Assembly (NCBI GenBank): GCA_965214115.1 | Contig: CBDCAU010000003.1 | Location: forward strand, 372,001 to 436,000 | Source: Owenweeksia sp965214115 | GTDB lineage: Bacteria > Bacteroidota > Bacteroidia > Flavobacteriales > Schleiferiaceae | Length of the DNA: 64,000 bases | Direction of reading: 5' to 3' | Shown: in pieces, positions 24,781-34,612 of the stretch | Layout: each line of letters begins with the position of its first letter | How positions within the stretch are numbered: position 1 is the first letter of the stretch | The notes under the pieces: model-generated | Databases searched by the model: none | What the model saw: only the letters and a program-made list of their open reading frames with translations | What the model was told of the DNA's origin: nothing | Made by a program: the position numbers and the translations under genes

Positions 24781-26481
24781 CTATCTCAAAATTTTGAAAG
24801 ACTGCCCCGAACTGGGCGCTACCAAAAAGTAAATCCCACCGGAAAAATTGGACAAAGAAATTTCAGCTTGGCCGTGGCCGGATACTTCAATTTCTCCCAA
24901 TTTTTGCCCCGAGGCCGAATACAATTCCACGGGATGGGATTTTGCGGATTCATTGCGGACAAACCATTTGCCTTCCGGATTTAAAAATACTTTCAGGTTG
25001 TTTTCAGAAAAATGCTCCCGCAGGCTCACCGTGCGCGGCGGCTGGTTTTCAGACAAGTTTTTCAGCCGCGAAAGTTTGTCTTTCAGTTGGAAATAGCCGC
25101 CGTTCGCCGCCGAAGTGGCGCTATCGGCGCGGTTCCAAACGAAGGCCGTCTTGAAATCAATGCTTTGGCCGATGTTCAAGGTGAACGGTCTCGCGTTGAT
25201 CATCGAGCGGTGGTCGCCGGAGGCCTGCGGATTTTCAAACCAGTTCAAGGGCGTGGAGGGAAGCACTGCCCCGCTGATGTCTATGCTCGCGCCTGGATAT
25301 ACGAAGGAAAGTGGCGTGCCTACTGCGCCGCAACTCAAAAAGGGGTTTCCTGCATCGCGCACGGAAGTACCCATTTTCGACTCGTAAAAAGATCCGTTTT
25401 TGCAAAGCCCTTGCTGCAGTTGGTAGGCTTCCAGCGGAACTTGTGGGCCGATAAAAAGGGGATTGAGGGTGGTGGCGGGACTTTCAAAATAATTGGAGGA
25501 ACTCATCGCCCATTTTTCGCGGATGCCTTGGCTGGGGTCTTCCGCAATGCACATCCCGCTGCTGTTCCGCACGCCGTCCACGCAGCCGTCGCGGTCGTTG
25601 TCTTCCCCATCGAAATAATCGGCCGGCGGGCCTTCCAGCAAGGCGATGCCCGCCGAGGCCTGCGAAAAACCGAAAGGGGTGGTGGCTGAAGTGGCTGGAC
25701 TTGCGTCATAGGAAAAGACCGCATTGCTGGGAATGTCCGTCCCCACCAAGTCGTTCAAAGAGTTGCCGATGTCAAAATCCGCGAAAAGGGAAAGATAAAC
25801 ATCGGTGTAGGCCAGTCCCGAACGGTTGAATATTTTATAGTCGGTAAAGAACACACTGTCTTCAAAACCGCCCGTGTTATAAGCGTAAGCCATCCCGTGG
25901 ATTTCCACGCCCATCGCCGGGCCGGCCTGCTGGCGATTGGCCGTATCGTTGAAAATGAAGAACAGCGCCTCGTCCCCCTTTATGTCGGGATAGTCGCCTT
26001 TCGTAGGGTCGTAATTGCCGTCATTGTCCACATCCACAAAAGGGGCCAAGTCGGCCGCTTCGCCCATCGACACATCGCCGTGAGCCGGCCAGTCGGCTAT
26101 CTCCGGCGGTATGGTGCTCAGGTTTCCGTTCACAAAATCCGTCAAGGTGGAGAGTTGTACCCGCCACACTTTGTTGTATTTGGTGGTGGCGTTCGGGTCG
26201 TTGGAAACAGGCCCCGGCGAGTAGCTGATTTCTCCCTGCCGGTAAGTTTGTGACGAAACGTGTAACTTGTTTTGGATGTCCATCCCGCCCTTCCACAGAA
26301 CCTGGGTGAATAAAAGCGAGGCAACGGTAGAATCCGGCGCGAAGCCGACATTCTCGATTGAACCATCGGCCAACGCTGTCACGTTCAGCGTGTTGATGCT
26401 CAGGGTATCTTTTTGCAATTGGGAAAATGCTGAAAAACAAAATGTGGAAAGAGCGAGGAAAAGTAGTTTTTTTCGAGTCAT
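24781..26481 (-). CDS. Secreted protein with type IX secretion C-terminal sorting domain
   Basis: A 566-residue exported protein. Start: ATG at 26481, which gives signal peptide MTRKKLLFLALSTFCFSAFSQ; a TTG four codons upstream is less likely. The middle region has calcium-binding-like DVDNDGNYD and GEDNDRDGC loops but no enzyme domain I recognise. The last 75 residues (KVFLNPEGKWFVRN, VELYSASGQKLGEIEV, GGIYFLVAPSSGQSFKILR) form a type A sorting domain that directs export and surface anchoring by the PorSS/T9SS. Function unknown; a terminator follows. Confidence 0.8.
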   Translation of the reverse strand: MTRKKLLFLALSTFCFSAFSQLQKDTLSINTLNVTALADGSIENVGFAPDSTVASLLFTQVLWKGGMDIQNKLHVSSQTYRQGEISYSPGPVSNDPNATTKYNKVWRVQLSTLTDFVNGNLSTIPPEIADWPAHGDVSMGEAADLAPFVDVDNDGNYDPTKGDYPDIKGDEALFFIFNDTANRQQAGPAMGVEIHGMAYAYNTGGFEDSVFFTDYKIFNRSGLAYTDVYLSLFADFDIGNSLNDLVGTDIPSNAVFSYDASPATSATTPFGFSQASAGIALLEGPPADYFDGEDNDRDGCVDGVRNSSGMCIAEDPSQGIREKWAMSSSNYFESPATTLNPLFIGPQVPLEAYQLQQGLCKNGSFYESKMGTSVRDAGNPFLSCGAVGTPLSFVYPGASIDISGAVLPSTPLNWFENPQASGDHRSMINARPFTLNIGQSIDFKTAFVWNRADSATSAANGGYFQLKDKLSRLKNLSENQPPRTVSLREHFSENNLKVFLNPEGKWFVRNESAKSHPVELYSASGQKLGEIEVSGHGQAEISLSNFSGGIYFLVAPSSGQSFKILR

Positions 26482-26564
26482 ATTTAGGATCAATTATGGG
26501 TGTGAGTTTTATGCATTGTCAGACTGAAACGGCCGGAACCGTTGCCTTGAAAATGGGAAAATTA

Positions 26565-27590
26565 TCAGATGGATGCTCGCAACTTCCCCCGATTAAACCT
26601 TTTCTTCCCCTTTTTTCCCTTGCGTAACTCCGCCTGTTTTTCGTAGGGAAGTTGGATGAACTCCAAACATTCATCCGAACAAGTATCTCTCATTTTTTCG
26701 CCGCAATTTTCACATTGGATAAACAAGAGATTGCAATCCAAATTCGCACAATTTATATGTCGGTTGGAAAGCTCGCCGCATTGATGACATTTAGATATGA
26801 TTTCTTCCGAAACCTGTTCCCCCAAACGCTCATCAAAAACGAAATTTTTTCCCTTGAATTTGTTATCTAAATTTTCGGATTTTATTTGCCTTGCGTAGTC
26901 GATAATTCCGCCGTGCAATTGATTCACATCTTTAAAACCGTGATGTTTCAAAAAAGCACTGGTTTTTTCGCAACGGATGCCGCCCGTGCAATACAACAAA
27001 ACCTTATCGTTTTCTTTGCCTTTCAATAGTTCCAAAACTTCGGGTAATTCATCGCGAAAAGTTTCGGCTTCTGGCAGCACGGCATTTTCAAAATGGCCGA
27101 TTTCACTTTCGTAATGATTTCGGATGTCCACCACGATGGCTTTCCCGCTTTCCATTGCGGCGTTCCATTCTTTGGCGGTGAGGTGTTTGCCCACGTTGGT
27201 CACATCAAAAAAATCATCAGCCAAACCGTCCGCCACAATTTTCTCGCGCACTTTTACGGTCAGTTTCAGGAAGGATTTCCCGTCGTCTTCCACCGCGATT
27301 TTAAACGGAACATCTTTAAATTCAGGATGTTGATAGAGTTTTTCCGCGAAAGCCGCCCAGTTCGGTTCAGGTACGCTCATCTGCGCGTTGATGCCTTCTT
27401 TAGCCAAATAAATCCGGCCGAGGCAATTCAGTTCGTCCCATTCCGCATAAAGCAAATCCCGCATTTCCGCCGGATTTTCAATCTTCACATATTTATAAAA
27501 GGAAACCGTGCGGCGGGTGAAATTTTCAGCTTCCAGTTTTTTCAGAAGTTCGGCGCGGCCGAGTTTGTTGTACAAAAGTTTTTCGGACAA
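26565..27590 (-). CDS. trhO: tRNA uridine 5-hydroxylase, rhodanese-like (TrhO)
   Basis: About 341 residues. An N-terminal ferredoxin-like domain (TVSFYKYVKI, AKEGINAQMSV) is followed by a rhodanese domain with the active cysteine in LLYCTGGIRCEKTSAFL, then a cysteine-rich C terminus (CHQCGEL, CENCGEKMRDTC). TrhO makes 5-hydroxyuridine at tRNA position 34. The frame is open back to an ATG at 27656, but a good promoter (TTTG at 27637, TAAATTTG at 27615) lies inside that extension, so I place the start at TTG 27590; TTG 27575 is the other option. The barrel gene is divergent. Confidence 0.85.
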   Translation of the reverse strand: MSEKLLYNKLGRAELLKKLEAENFTRRTVSFYKYVKIENPAEMRDLLYAEWDELNCLGRIYLAKEGINAQMSVPEPNWAAFAEKLYQHPEFKDVPFKIAVEDDGKSFLKLTVKVREKIVADGLADDFFDVTNVGKHLTAKEWNAAMESGKAIVVDIRNHYESEIGHFENAVLPEAETFRDELPEVLELLKGKENDKVLLYCTGGIRCEKTSAFLKHHGFKDVNQLHGGIIDYARQIKSENLDNKFKGKNFVFDERLGEQVSEEIISKCHQCGELSNRHINCANLDCNLLFIQCENCGEKMRDTCSDECLEFIQLPYEKQAELRKGKKGKKRFNRGKLRASI

Positions 27591-27607
27591 AGTGCAACTA
27601 ATTTTTG

Positions 27608-27637
27608 CAAATTTAAAGTGAATAATTTCAATGCAAA
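27608..27637 (-). promoter_or_regulatory. Promoter of trhO
   Basis: On the minus strand a TTTG -33 element (27637-27634) and TAAATTTG -7 box (27615-27608) are 18 bases apart, close to the Bacteroidota consensus. Predicted transcription starts near 27600, after the ATG at 27656, which is why a downstream TTG start is preferred for trhO. Confidence 0.65.
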
Positions 27638-27699
27638 CCCAACAGCTTTTCCGCAAAAGCGTTTACTTTGAAAATTCGATAATCTTAAAACTAAAAACA

Positions 27700-28554
27700 A
27701 TGAAAAATTACGTTTTTGCCATTTTGGCTTTGTGGGGGGCGCAACTTTTTGCTCAGCAAAATTATCTTCAAATCAGCGCGGGTTATGGCCTCGGCTACCC
27801 CGGCGAAGAGGGGAGCTCTTTTGATTTGGGCTTTGCTTCGGCCACTGCCCAAACCGAGCACATTCCTTTGGGCGGCGGCATTTCAGCGGCCGTGGCTTAT
27901 GGCGTGCCGCTGTCTGCCCACCTCGATGTAGAGTTTGGCTTGGCCTACCAAAATAATCTTGGTCAAGAAATTTCCAATGTGCTCACGCCCTTCCCAGCGG
28001 CTGGTGCTGCTGGGTTCGCATTCGGCGATGTTACCGTCAAAAGTTCCTCCTTGCAATTCCGTCCTTTATTTCGGATGGATAATGGAAACGACGGTGCATT
28101 CACTCCATTTATGAAAATTGGACCCACACTGAACTATGCGATGATGAAAACCGAGGAAGAATCAGTGGATTTATTTGGAGGATTTTTCGGTGGCGATGAC
28201 AGCACCACCTTGCAGACGGTGGAATACAGAGGCGCATTAGGGTTTGGTTTTTTGGCCGCATTGGGTGTGGAACTGCCTCTTTCTGACTAAATTATGTTGA
28301 GCGCGCAGGTCACGGGACACTTGATGGGCTACGCACCACGCAAAGCCGAGGTAACGGAATTTTCGGCGGAAGGCGAAGACCGCTCGAGCGAGTTGGAGAC
28401 CTTCGAAAAAGAGTTCATCTTTGAAAAAGAAGTAGAGTTTGACACTGGCTTCGGGCCCGACCCCGACGAGGATGATCCCACTGAAACTTTGCGTCAAACG
28501 CTGGATTTCAGTAGTGTTGGCTTCCATCTCGGCATCAGAATCATCTTAGACTGA
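27700..28554 (+). pseudogene. Outer-membrane beta-barrel protein gene broken by one stop codon
   Basis: The frame begins MKNYVFAILALWGAQLFAQ (signal peptide) at 27700 and runs as an outer-membrane barrel to ...LGVELPLSD, where TAA at 28288-28290 interrupts it. Directly after the stop, in the same frame, it continues IMLSAQVTGHLMGYAPRK... to GFHLGIRIILD at 28554. The paralogue at 28635-29456 reads straight through the same place (IGCDIPVGRSLVIFGELSFSG) and ends TGLRIIF. The full product would be 284 residues. A single substitution is enough to explain the break; a sequencing error is possible. Confidence 0.85.
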
Positions 28555-28634
28555 TTTTTTAAAATTGAAGAAGCATAGGTTGCCGATTTATATTGAACTT
28601 CGCTGCCTTTAAAGTTCAATAATTCTGAAACAAA

Positions 28635-29456
28635 ATGAAGAACATATCATTCGTAATGGCTTTTTTTACGGTGTTGGGATTATCCGCCCAAAACCTCAGC
28701 ATTCAGATTGGCTACGGGCTTGGTTACCCTGGGGATGATATTTTTTTGATAGAAAGCAAAAATGGAGAATTCAACGCCAAGATAAAACGCCTGGGTTTGG
28801 CTGGGGGGCTCAATCTAAACCTTGCTTATGGAATTGCTTTGGGGGATCACATAGATTTGAATTTGGGGTTGAATTATCATAATAACCTAAGCAAAACCTT
28901 TGAAAGCCCAGATGAAGTGGAGATAAATTCTATGACAATAGAAATCTCAGATGTAGATGTTTACCAAAGCTCTTCCTTTCGGTTTTCTCCAACTTTTAAG
29001 TTTCATACGGGCGGCCGGAGGGGTGATATAAAACCTTATGCTCGTATCGGCCCTGGCATTTGGCTTATCTCGCAGCAGAATGAATTTCGTTTTGAATCAG
29101 TCCGCAGTTCGGAAATTGTGGAGACAGAACGTGTAATGGAGTTCTCGCAGGAATTGTCGTTTGGCGTGGTGGGAGGAATCGGTTGCGATATTCCGGTCGG
29201 CCGCAGTTTGGTCATCTTTGGGGAGCTCTCATTTTCGGGTGCGCAATATGTTCCGAAAAGTGCGAAACTTACCAAGTTCAAAAGAGATGGTGTGGATTTA
29301 TTGGATGATTTGCCTGTGAGCTCTAAAGAATTTGAATACGTGAAAGAACTGAGTTCCGGACCAGTTCCAGATGATGATAAACCTTCGGAAAGGTTTGCTA
29401 TAACCTCTGATTTTAGCGCTATCCAAATAGGAACGGGTTTACGCATCATCTTCTAA
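28635..29456 (+). CDS. Outer-membrane beta-barrel protein, intact paralogue
   Basis: A 273-residue exported protein. A signal peptide (MKNISFVMAFFTVLGLSAQ) precedes alternating-strand barrel segments: LSIQIGYGLGYPGDD, LNLAYGIALGDHIDLNLGLNY, FRFSPTFKFHTGG, KPYARIGPGIWL and the terminal IGTGLRIIF. Motif order and the acidic loop before the last strand (PDDDKPSE) match the broken neighbour upstream (PDPDEDDPTE), so the two arose by duplication. It resembles the small porin-like barrels common in Bacteroidota. No specific cargo is known. Confidence 0.82.
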   Translation: MKNISFVMAFFTVLGLSAQNLSIQIGYGLGYPGDDIFLIESKNGEFNAKIKRLGLAGGLNLNLAYGIALGDHIDLNLGLNYHNNLSKTFESPDEVEINSMTIEISDVDVYQSSSFRFSPTFKFHTGGRRGDIKPYARIGPGIWLISQQNEFRFESVRSSEIVETERVMEFSQELSFGVVGGIGCDIPVGRSLVIFGELSFSGAQYVPKSAKLTKFKRDGVDLLDDLPVSSKEFEYVKELSSGPVPDDDKPSERFAITSDFSAIQIGTGLRIIF

Positions 29457-29465
29457 GCGCTTGGC

Positions 29466-29473
29466 TATATTTG
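29466..29473 (+). promoter_or_regulatory. -7 box before the threonine dehydrogenase-like gene
   Basis: TATATTTG matches TAnnTTTG and lies 34 bases before the ATG at 29508. No exact TTTG is found at the expected upstream distance, only GTTTACG. Confidence 0.45.
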
Positions 29474-29507
29474 CGCCGCTTTCCATCTAAAATAGGAGCC
29501 GCAAACA

Positions 29508-30446
29508 ATGTCCGACAAAATTCTCATCCTCGGCGCTTCCGGCCAAATCGGCACGGACTTGACCGAGACCCTCCGCAAAAAACACGGCGGCGAAAACGTC
29601 ATCGCCTCCGATTTAAAAAAGCCTTCGGGCGCGCTGTTGGAATCCGGCCCCTTTGAGCAAATCGACGCCACCGACCGCGACCGCATCGAGGAAGTGGTTG
29701 AAGAACATCAAGTTACCCAAGTGTATCATTTGGTGGCAATGCTTTCCGCCACGGCGGAAAAATTCCCGATGAAGGGCTGGGACTTGAATATGCAGACGCT
29801 TTTCCACACTTTGGAAATGGCGCGCGAAGGGAAAATCCAGCGCTTGTTTTGGCCCAGCAGCATCGCCGCTTTTGGACCTACCACGCCCAAAGAAAACACG
29901 CCGCAGCAAATCATAATGGACCCCACCACGGTATATGGAATAAGTAAAAGGGCGGGTGAACTGTGGTGTCAATATTATTTTGAGAAATACGGTGTGGACG
30001 TGCGCTCGCTCCGCTATCCGGGATTGATTTCATACAAGGCCGCGCCCGGCGGCGGCACTACCGATTACGCGGTTGATATTTTTCACAAAGCTTTGGAAAC
30101 CAAGAGCTATGAATGTTTCGTGGGCCCAAAAACTGCGCTGCCGATGATGTATATGCCCGATGCCATCAAAGCTACGATTGGTATAATGGAAGCCCCCGCG
30201 GGACAGGTTAAAATTCGTACCTCTTATAATGTGGCGGCCTTCAGTTTCGATCCCGAAACTTTGGCGGAAGCCATTCAAAAAAAAATCCCTGATTTTACGA
30301 TTTCCTATAATCCCGATGATCGGGACAAAATCGCGCAAGGCTGGCCGCAAAGTATCGATGATGAAAATGCGCGCGAAGATTGGGGCTGGCAACCCGATTT
30401 TTCGTTGGAAAAAATGGTGAAGGATATGTTGGAGAATTTGCGATAA
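29508..30446 (+). CDS. NAD-dependent SDR, L-threonine 3-dehydrogenase-like
   Basis: A 312-residue extended short-chain dehydrogenase. NAD-binding ILGASGQIGTDLTETL is at residues 7-22, the catalytic YGISKRAGE (YxxxK) near 144, and SLRYPGLISYKAAPGGGTTDYAVDIF near 165-190 is characteristic of the epimerase-like L-threonine 3-dehydrogenases known from Flavobacterium and archaea. The reaction would oxidise threonine to 2-amino-3-oxobutyrate. No KBL (aminoacetone/glycine C-acetyltransferase) gene is adjacent. It converges on the phosphoesterase gene across a repeat. Confidence 0.82.
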   Translation: MSDKILILGASGQIGTDLTETLRKKHGGENVIASDLKKPSGALLESGPFEQIDATDRDRIEEVVEEHQVTQVYHLVAMLSATAEKFPMKGWDLNMQTLFHTLEMAREGKIQRLFWPSSIAAFGPTTPKENTPQQIIMDPTTVYGISKRAGELWCQYYFEKYGVDVRSLRYPGLISYKAAPGGGTTDYAVDIFHKALETKSYECFVGPKTALPMMYMPDAIKATIGIMEAPAGQVKIRTSYNVAAFSFDPETLAEAIQKKIPDFTISYNPDDRDKIAQGWPQSIDDENAREDWGWQPDFSLEKMVKDMLENLR

Positions 30447-30449
30447 AGA

Positions 30450-30495
30450 GCACCCTGAAAGGGTGCGACTGCAAAACTTGGGGCATCGCCCCAAG
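30450..30495. repeat. Double-hairpin intergenic repeat, copy 2
   Basis: GCACCCTGAAAGGGTGC, then ACTTGGGGCATCGCCCCAAG. It lies between convergent genes, as copy 1 does, and shares the order and spacing of the two hairpins. Confidence 0.85.
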
Positions 30496-30498
30496 TAT

Positions 30499-31731
30499 TC
30501 ACCCCTTCCTCAACTCCAAAACCGTAATTTCCGGCCATATCCCCACCCGGCCCGGAAACGCCAAAAAACCGAACCCTCGATTTACATACAATTTCCGGCC
30601 TAAATCTTCATACAATCCCGCCCATTTGGGGTAGCGGTATTTTACGGGGCTCCATTTTATCCAGCCGGGGATTTCGATGCCGAACTGCATCCCGTGGGTG
30701 TGGCCGCTCAAGGTCAGGTGGATGAATTTTTGGAAGTTTTTCACTACCGCATCAAAGTGGGAGGGGTCGTGGCTGAGCAGGATTTTAAAAGATTTTTCAT
30801 CGAGATTCTGAGCAGCTTTTTCCAAATCCCCGTGCTTGGCAAAACCGCCGGCTCCCCAGTTTTCCACACCGATCAAATCCACTTCCGAATTTCCCTTTCG
30901 GATTTTAACGTTCTCGTTTTTAAGGAGTTGGAAGCCCAATTCCTTATGAATTTCAAAAAGGCGCTCCATATTTTCCCGTTTTGCTTGCGCGGAATTCCAA
31001 TCCACATAATCGCCATAATCGTGGTTGCCGAGGATGGAAAATTTGCCGAGCGGCGCATCTAATTTTGCAAAAGACTCCACCCACGGTTTCATTTCATCAG
31101 CGCGATTATTTACCAAATCGCCAGTGAAAAAAATCACATCCGATTGTTGTTTGTTGATGAGGTCAATCCCGTATTCGATTTTGGATTTGTTATCAAAACT
31201 GCCCGAATGAATATCGGAAATTTGGGTAATTTTAAAACCATCAAAATCATCGGGCAAATCTTTAAAAAATACCGTGTTTTTTGTCACGCGATAATTGTAA
31301 CGTCCGCGCCAAACGCCGTGCAAAATCCCCAAAAAAGGAATTGCGGCCAATCCCAATCCGATTTGACTCACAAACTTTCTTCTATCGGGCAAAAAATTGC
31401 CTTCGGAATTTCCCGAAACTTTGGTAAAAATTCCCAATAAAAACCGGACAATATCTTCAAAAAATAAAATTAGAATAATCACCAATTTGGGTACCAAAGA
31501 AAGTATCACCAACGCCATTATATATTGAAAGCGCAAACTGGGCCCTTCGGAGCGGTTAAAAGCGAAAAATAAATAGATGATTCCCGCATACACCAATCCC
31601 GAAAAAATCCAGTACATCCATCGCGCAACATTTCCGCGAAAAGCGGTTTTGATGGCTTGAAAAGCGTACCAATCAATGAAGGCGAGGAGGAAAACAAAAA
31701 TGGCGAGGCGAAACAAAATTGTGGCGTTCAT
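30499..31731 (-). CDS. Membrane-anchored metallophosphoesterase
   Basis: About 410 residues. The ATG at 31731 opens directly with a membrane helix (ILFRLAIFVFLLAFIDWY); further helices lie to about residue 160. The C-terminal calcineurin-type domain has ISDIHSGSF, TGDLVNNRAD, LGNHDYGDY, LLSHDPSHF and LSGHTHGMQF, the full set of metal ligands. Similar proteins include YkuE-like phosphohydrolases; the substrate is unknown. A TACTTTTG box lies seven bases before the ATG, so the leader is very short. The gene is divergent from polA. Confidence 0.85.
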   Translation of the reverse strand: MNATILFRLAIFVFLLAFIDWYAFQAIKTAFRGNVARWMYWIFSGLVYAGIIYLFFAFNRSEGPSLRFQYIMALVILSLVPKLVIILILFFEDIVRFLLGIFTKVSGNSEGNFLPDRRKFVSQIGLGLAAIPFLGILHGVWRGRYNYRVTKNTVFFKDLPDDFDGFKITQISDIHSGSFDNKSKIEYGIDLINKQQSDVIFFTGDLVNNRADEMKPWVESFAKLDAPLGKFSILGNHDYGDYVDWNSAQAKRENMERLFEIHKELGFQLLKNENVKIRKGNSEVDLIGVENWGAGGFAKHGDLEKAAQNLDEKSFKILLSHDPSHFDAVVKNFQKFIHLTLSGHTHGMQFGIEIPGWIKWSPVKYRYPKWAGLYEDLGRKLYVNRGFGFLAFPGRVGIWPEITVLELRKG

Positions 31732-31802
31732 ATTTGGCAAAAGTACCTTCCATTTTGCCACCTCAATTTCAAACAAGACCTTTATCCCAAACAAATTTCA
31801 CG

Positions 31803-34589
31803 ATGGCTGATTCTGAGAAAAAACTGTTTTTGCTCGATGCCTACGCATTGATTTACCGCGCTTATTTTGTCTTTATCAATAATCCAAGAATTACCTCTAA
31901 AGGGTTGGATACCAGCGCTGTATTCGGTTTTACTACCACGCTTTTAGAAACGCTGGAAAAGCACCAACCCACGCATATTGCGGTGGTTTACGATACGGAC
32001 AAACCCACTTTCCGCCACGAGGAATACAAGGAATACAAAGCGCAGCGCGACGAGACGCCTGAAGGAATTAAAATCGCGATTCCGTACATCCGCAAGTTAT
32101 TGGAAGCGTTCAATATTCCATTTTTAGGTGTCGATGGTTTCGAGGCGGATGACGTAATCGGCACTCTCGCTTGCCAAGCGGAAAAGGAAGGTTTTCAGGT
32201 GTTTATGATGACGCCCGACAAGGATTTTGCGCAGCTCGTTACCGAAAATATCCGGATGTACCGCCCCGGCCGGATGGGCAACCCGCCGGAGATTTGGGAC
32301 ATTAAAAAGGTGAAGGAAAAATTCGGCATTCAGCGCAAGGAGCAGGTGGTGGATTATTTGGGGATGATGGGCGATGCGTCGGATAATATTCCGGGGTTTC
32401 CGGGGGTGGGGCCGAAAACTGCCTCGAAACTTTTGGCGCAATACGATTCGATGGAAAATATGCTCGACCACGCCGATGAAATCAAAGGCAAATTGGGCGA
32501 GAAAATTCGTGACAATGCCGAGCAAGGCCGAATGTCAAAAATGTTGGCCAAAATCATTACCGATGTTCCGATAGAATTTGATGCGAAAGCATTTGAAAAA
32601 GAAAAGGTAAATGAGGAGAAAATTGCGGAGCTTTTTTCGGAATTGGAATTTCGCACTTTGCTGCGGAGAGTTACGGGTGAAGAAATGCAAAAACCATCGG
32701 CCGCGCCGCAATCTTCGGGTGGCCAAACCGACCTTTTTTCGCAGGTGCAAGAAACAGCCGAGGAAGCCCCCGCCAGCGGTTTTCACGATTTGGAAAACAG
32801 CGACCATTTTTATCAATTGATAACCCACGAAAAAGAGCGTAAGTTGTTGATTGAAAATATGTTGAAACAAAAGGAAGTTTGTTTCGATACGGAAACCACC
32901 TCGGTGGATGAGTTGGATGCGGAAGTGCTGGGATTGGCGATTTCTTACGCGCCGAAAAAAGCCTACTACGTGCATTGCCCCGAAGAAGAAGCGCAAAAGA
33001 TTTTGGATGAATTCAAGCCTTTTTTTGAAAGTGAATCAATTGTAAAAATTGCGCAAAATTTAAAATACGATGCTTCGGTTTTGAAGAATTATAATATCGA
33101 AATAAAACTGCCCTTTTTTGACACAATGTTGGCGCATTATTTAATCAATCCCGATATGCGTCATAATATGAATATTTTGGCAGAAACTTATCTCAATTAT
33201 CAGCCGCAAAAAATAGAAGAACTGATTGGCAAAAAAGGAAAGAATCAAGGCAATATGCGTGACGTGGAACCAGCCAAAATTGCTGAATATGCTGGTGAAG
33301 ATGCCGACATCACCTTTCGATTGAAACAAGTTTTTGCGCCGATGCTCAAAAAATCGGAAACCGAAAAGGTGTTTGAAGAAATCGAACTGCCACTGGTGGA
33401 AGTGCTTTCGGAGATGGAAAGGGAAGGTATTCGGCTGGATTCCAAATCGTTGGCCAAACTTTCCAAAGAACTGGAAACCGATATTTCTGCGGTCGAAAAG
33501 GAAATCAAAGACATCGCTGGCGAGGATTTCAACATCGGTTCGCCGAAGCAACTGGGCGAAATTCTATTTGGAAAAATGAAGCTGGTGGAAAAGCCCAAAA
33601 AGACCAAAACGGGGCAATTTTCCACCTCGGAAGATATTTTGTTGGACTTGGCGAATGACCACGAAATCGCTTCTAAAGTTATCGATTACAGGCAGTTACT
33701 AAAATTGAAAAACACTTATGTGGACGCGCTCCCTGAAATGGTGAATGAAAAGACGGGGCGGATTCACACTTCCTTCAACCAAGCGGTGGCCGCCACTGGC
33801 CGACTAAGTTCCAACAATCCGAACTTGCAAAACATTCCCATCCGCACCGAACGCGGGCAGGAAGTGCGCAAAGCCTTCATTCCCAGAGACAAAGACCATT
33901 TGATTTTAGCGGCGGATTATTCGCAAATTGAGCTGCGCTTGATTGCCGAATTCAGCGGTGAAAAAACGATGATTGAGGCGTTTCAAAACAATGAAGATAT
34001 TCACGCCACCACGGCGGCCAAGGTTTTTGGTGTTGATATTGAGGAAGTTACGCGCGAACAACGGAGTAATGCCAAAACGGTGAATTTTGGGATTATCTAC
34101 GGCGTTTCCGCTTTTGGATTGGCGCAGCAAACCAGCCTCAGCCGTGCCGAAGCGGGCGATATTATCAAAAGCTATTTTCAAACCTACCCCGGCATCCGCG
34201 ATTACATTGAAAAGCAAAAAGAATTCGCACGGAAAAATGGATTTGTTGCGACAATTTCCGGCCGCAAGCGCTATTTAAAAGACATCAATTCCCGCAACCA
34301 AAACGTGCGCGGCCACGCTGAGCGAAATGCGGTGAATGCCCCCATTCAAGGTAGCGCGGCAGATATTATAAAAATGGCAATGATTGATATCCACAAACTA
34401 TTGGAAGAGAAAAAGTATCAAACTAAAATGCTTTTGCAGGTACACGATGAATTGGTTTTTGATGCTAAAAAAGATGAAATAGATGAACTAAAACCATTGA
34501 TAAAAAATGCAATGGAAAATGCGTACAAAACCACCGTGCCCTTGGAGGTAGAAATTGGGGTGGGGGAGAATTGGCTAGAGGCGCATTGA
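31803..34589 (+). CDS. polA: DNA polymerase I
   Basis: A 928-residue three-domain enzyme. The 5'-3' exonuclease domain (residues 1-300) starts LFLLDAYALIYRAYF and has GFEADDVIGTLA and the GDASDNIPGFPGVGPKTA helix-hairpin-helix. The 3'-5' exonuclease keeps its metal ligands (CFDTETTSVD near 361, YAGEDAD as Yx3D), so it should proofread. The polymerase domain has DYSQIELR, the O-helix RSNAKTVNFGIIYG and QVHDELVFD. The start is the ATG at 31803; upstream in-frame codons do not add conserved sequence. It acts in repair and Okazaki fragment processing. Confidence 0.96.
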   Translation: MADSEKKLFLLDAYALIYRAYFVFINNPRITSKGLDTSAVFGFTTTLLETLEKHQPTHIAVVYDTDKPTFRHEEYKEYKAQRDETPEGIKIAIPYIRKLLEAFNIPFLGVDGFEADDVIGTLACQAEKEGFQVFMMTPDKDFAQLVTENIRMYRPGRMGNPPEIWDIKKVKEKFGIQRKEQVVDYLGMMGDASDNIPGFPGVGPKTASKLLAQYDSMENMLDHADEIKGKLGEKIRDNAEQGRMSKMLAKIITDVPIEFDAKAFEKEKVNEEKIAELFSELEFRTLLRRVTGEEMQKPSAAPQSSGGQTDLFSQVQETAEEAPASGFHDLENSDHFYQLITHEKERKLLIENMLKQKEVCFDTETTSVDELDAEVLGLAISYAPKKAYYVHCPEEEAQKILDEFKPFFESESIVKIAQNLKYDASVLKNYNIEIKLPFFDTMLAHYLINPDMRHNMNILAETYLNYQPQKIEELIGKKGKNQGNMRDVEPAKIAEYAGEDADITFRLKQVFAPMLKKSETEKVFEEIELPLVEVLSEMEREGIRLDSKSLAKLSKELETDISAVEKEIKDIAGEDFNIGSPKQLGEILFGKMKLVEKPKKTKTGQFSTSEDILLDLANDHEIASKVIDYRQLLKLKNTYVDALPEMVNEKTGRIHTSFNQAVAATGRLSSNNPNLQNIPIRTERGQEVRKAFIPRDKDHLILAADYSQIELRLIAEFSGEKTMIEAFQNNEDIHATTAAKVFGVDIEEVTREQRSNAKTVNFGIIYGVSAFGLAQQTSLSRAEAGDIIKSYFQTYPGIRDYIEKQKEFARKNGFVATISGRKRYLKDINSRNQNVRGHAERNAVNAPIQGSAADIIKMAMIDIHKLLEEKKYQTKMLLQVHDELVFDAKKDEIDELKPLIKNAMENAYKTTVPLEVEIGVGENWLEAH

Positions 34590-34612
34590 GAAAATTCAAA
34601 AGTGAAATAAGA

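Noticed and set aside
28294..28554. Separate small gene downstream of the broken barrel
   Set aside because: It is in frame with the barrel gene and aligns with the C-terminal half of the intact paralogue, so it is the second part of one broken gene.
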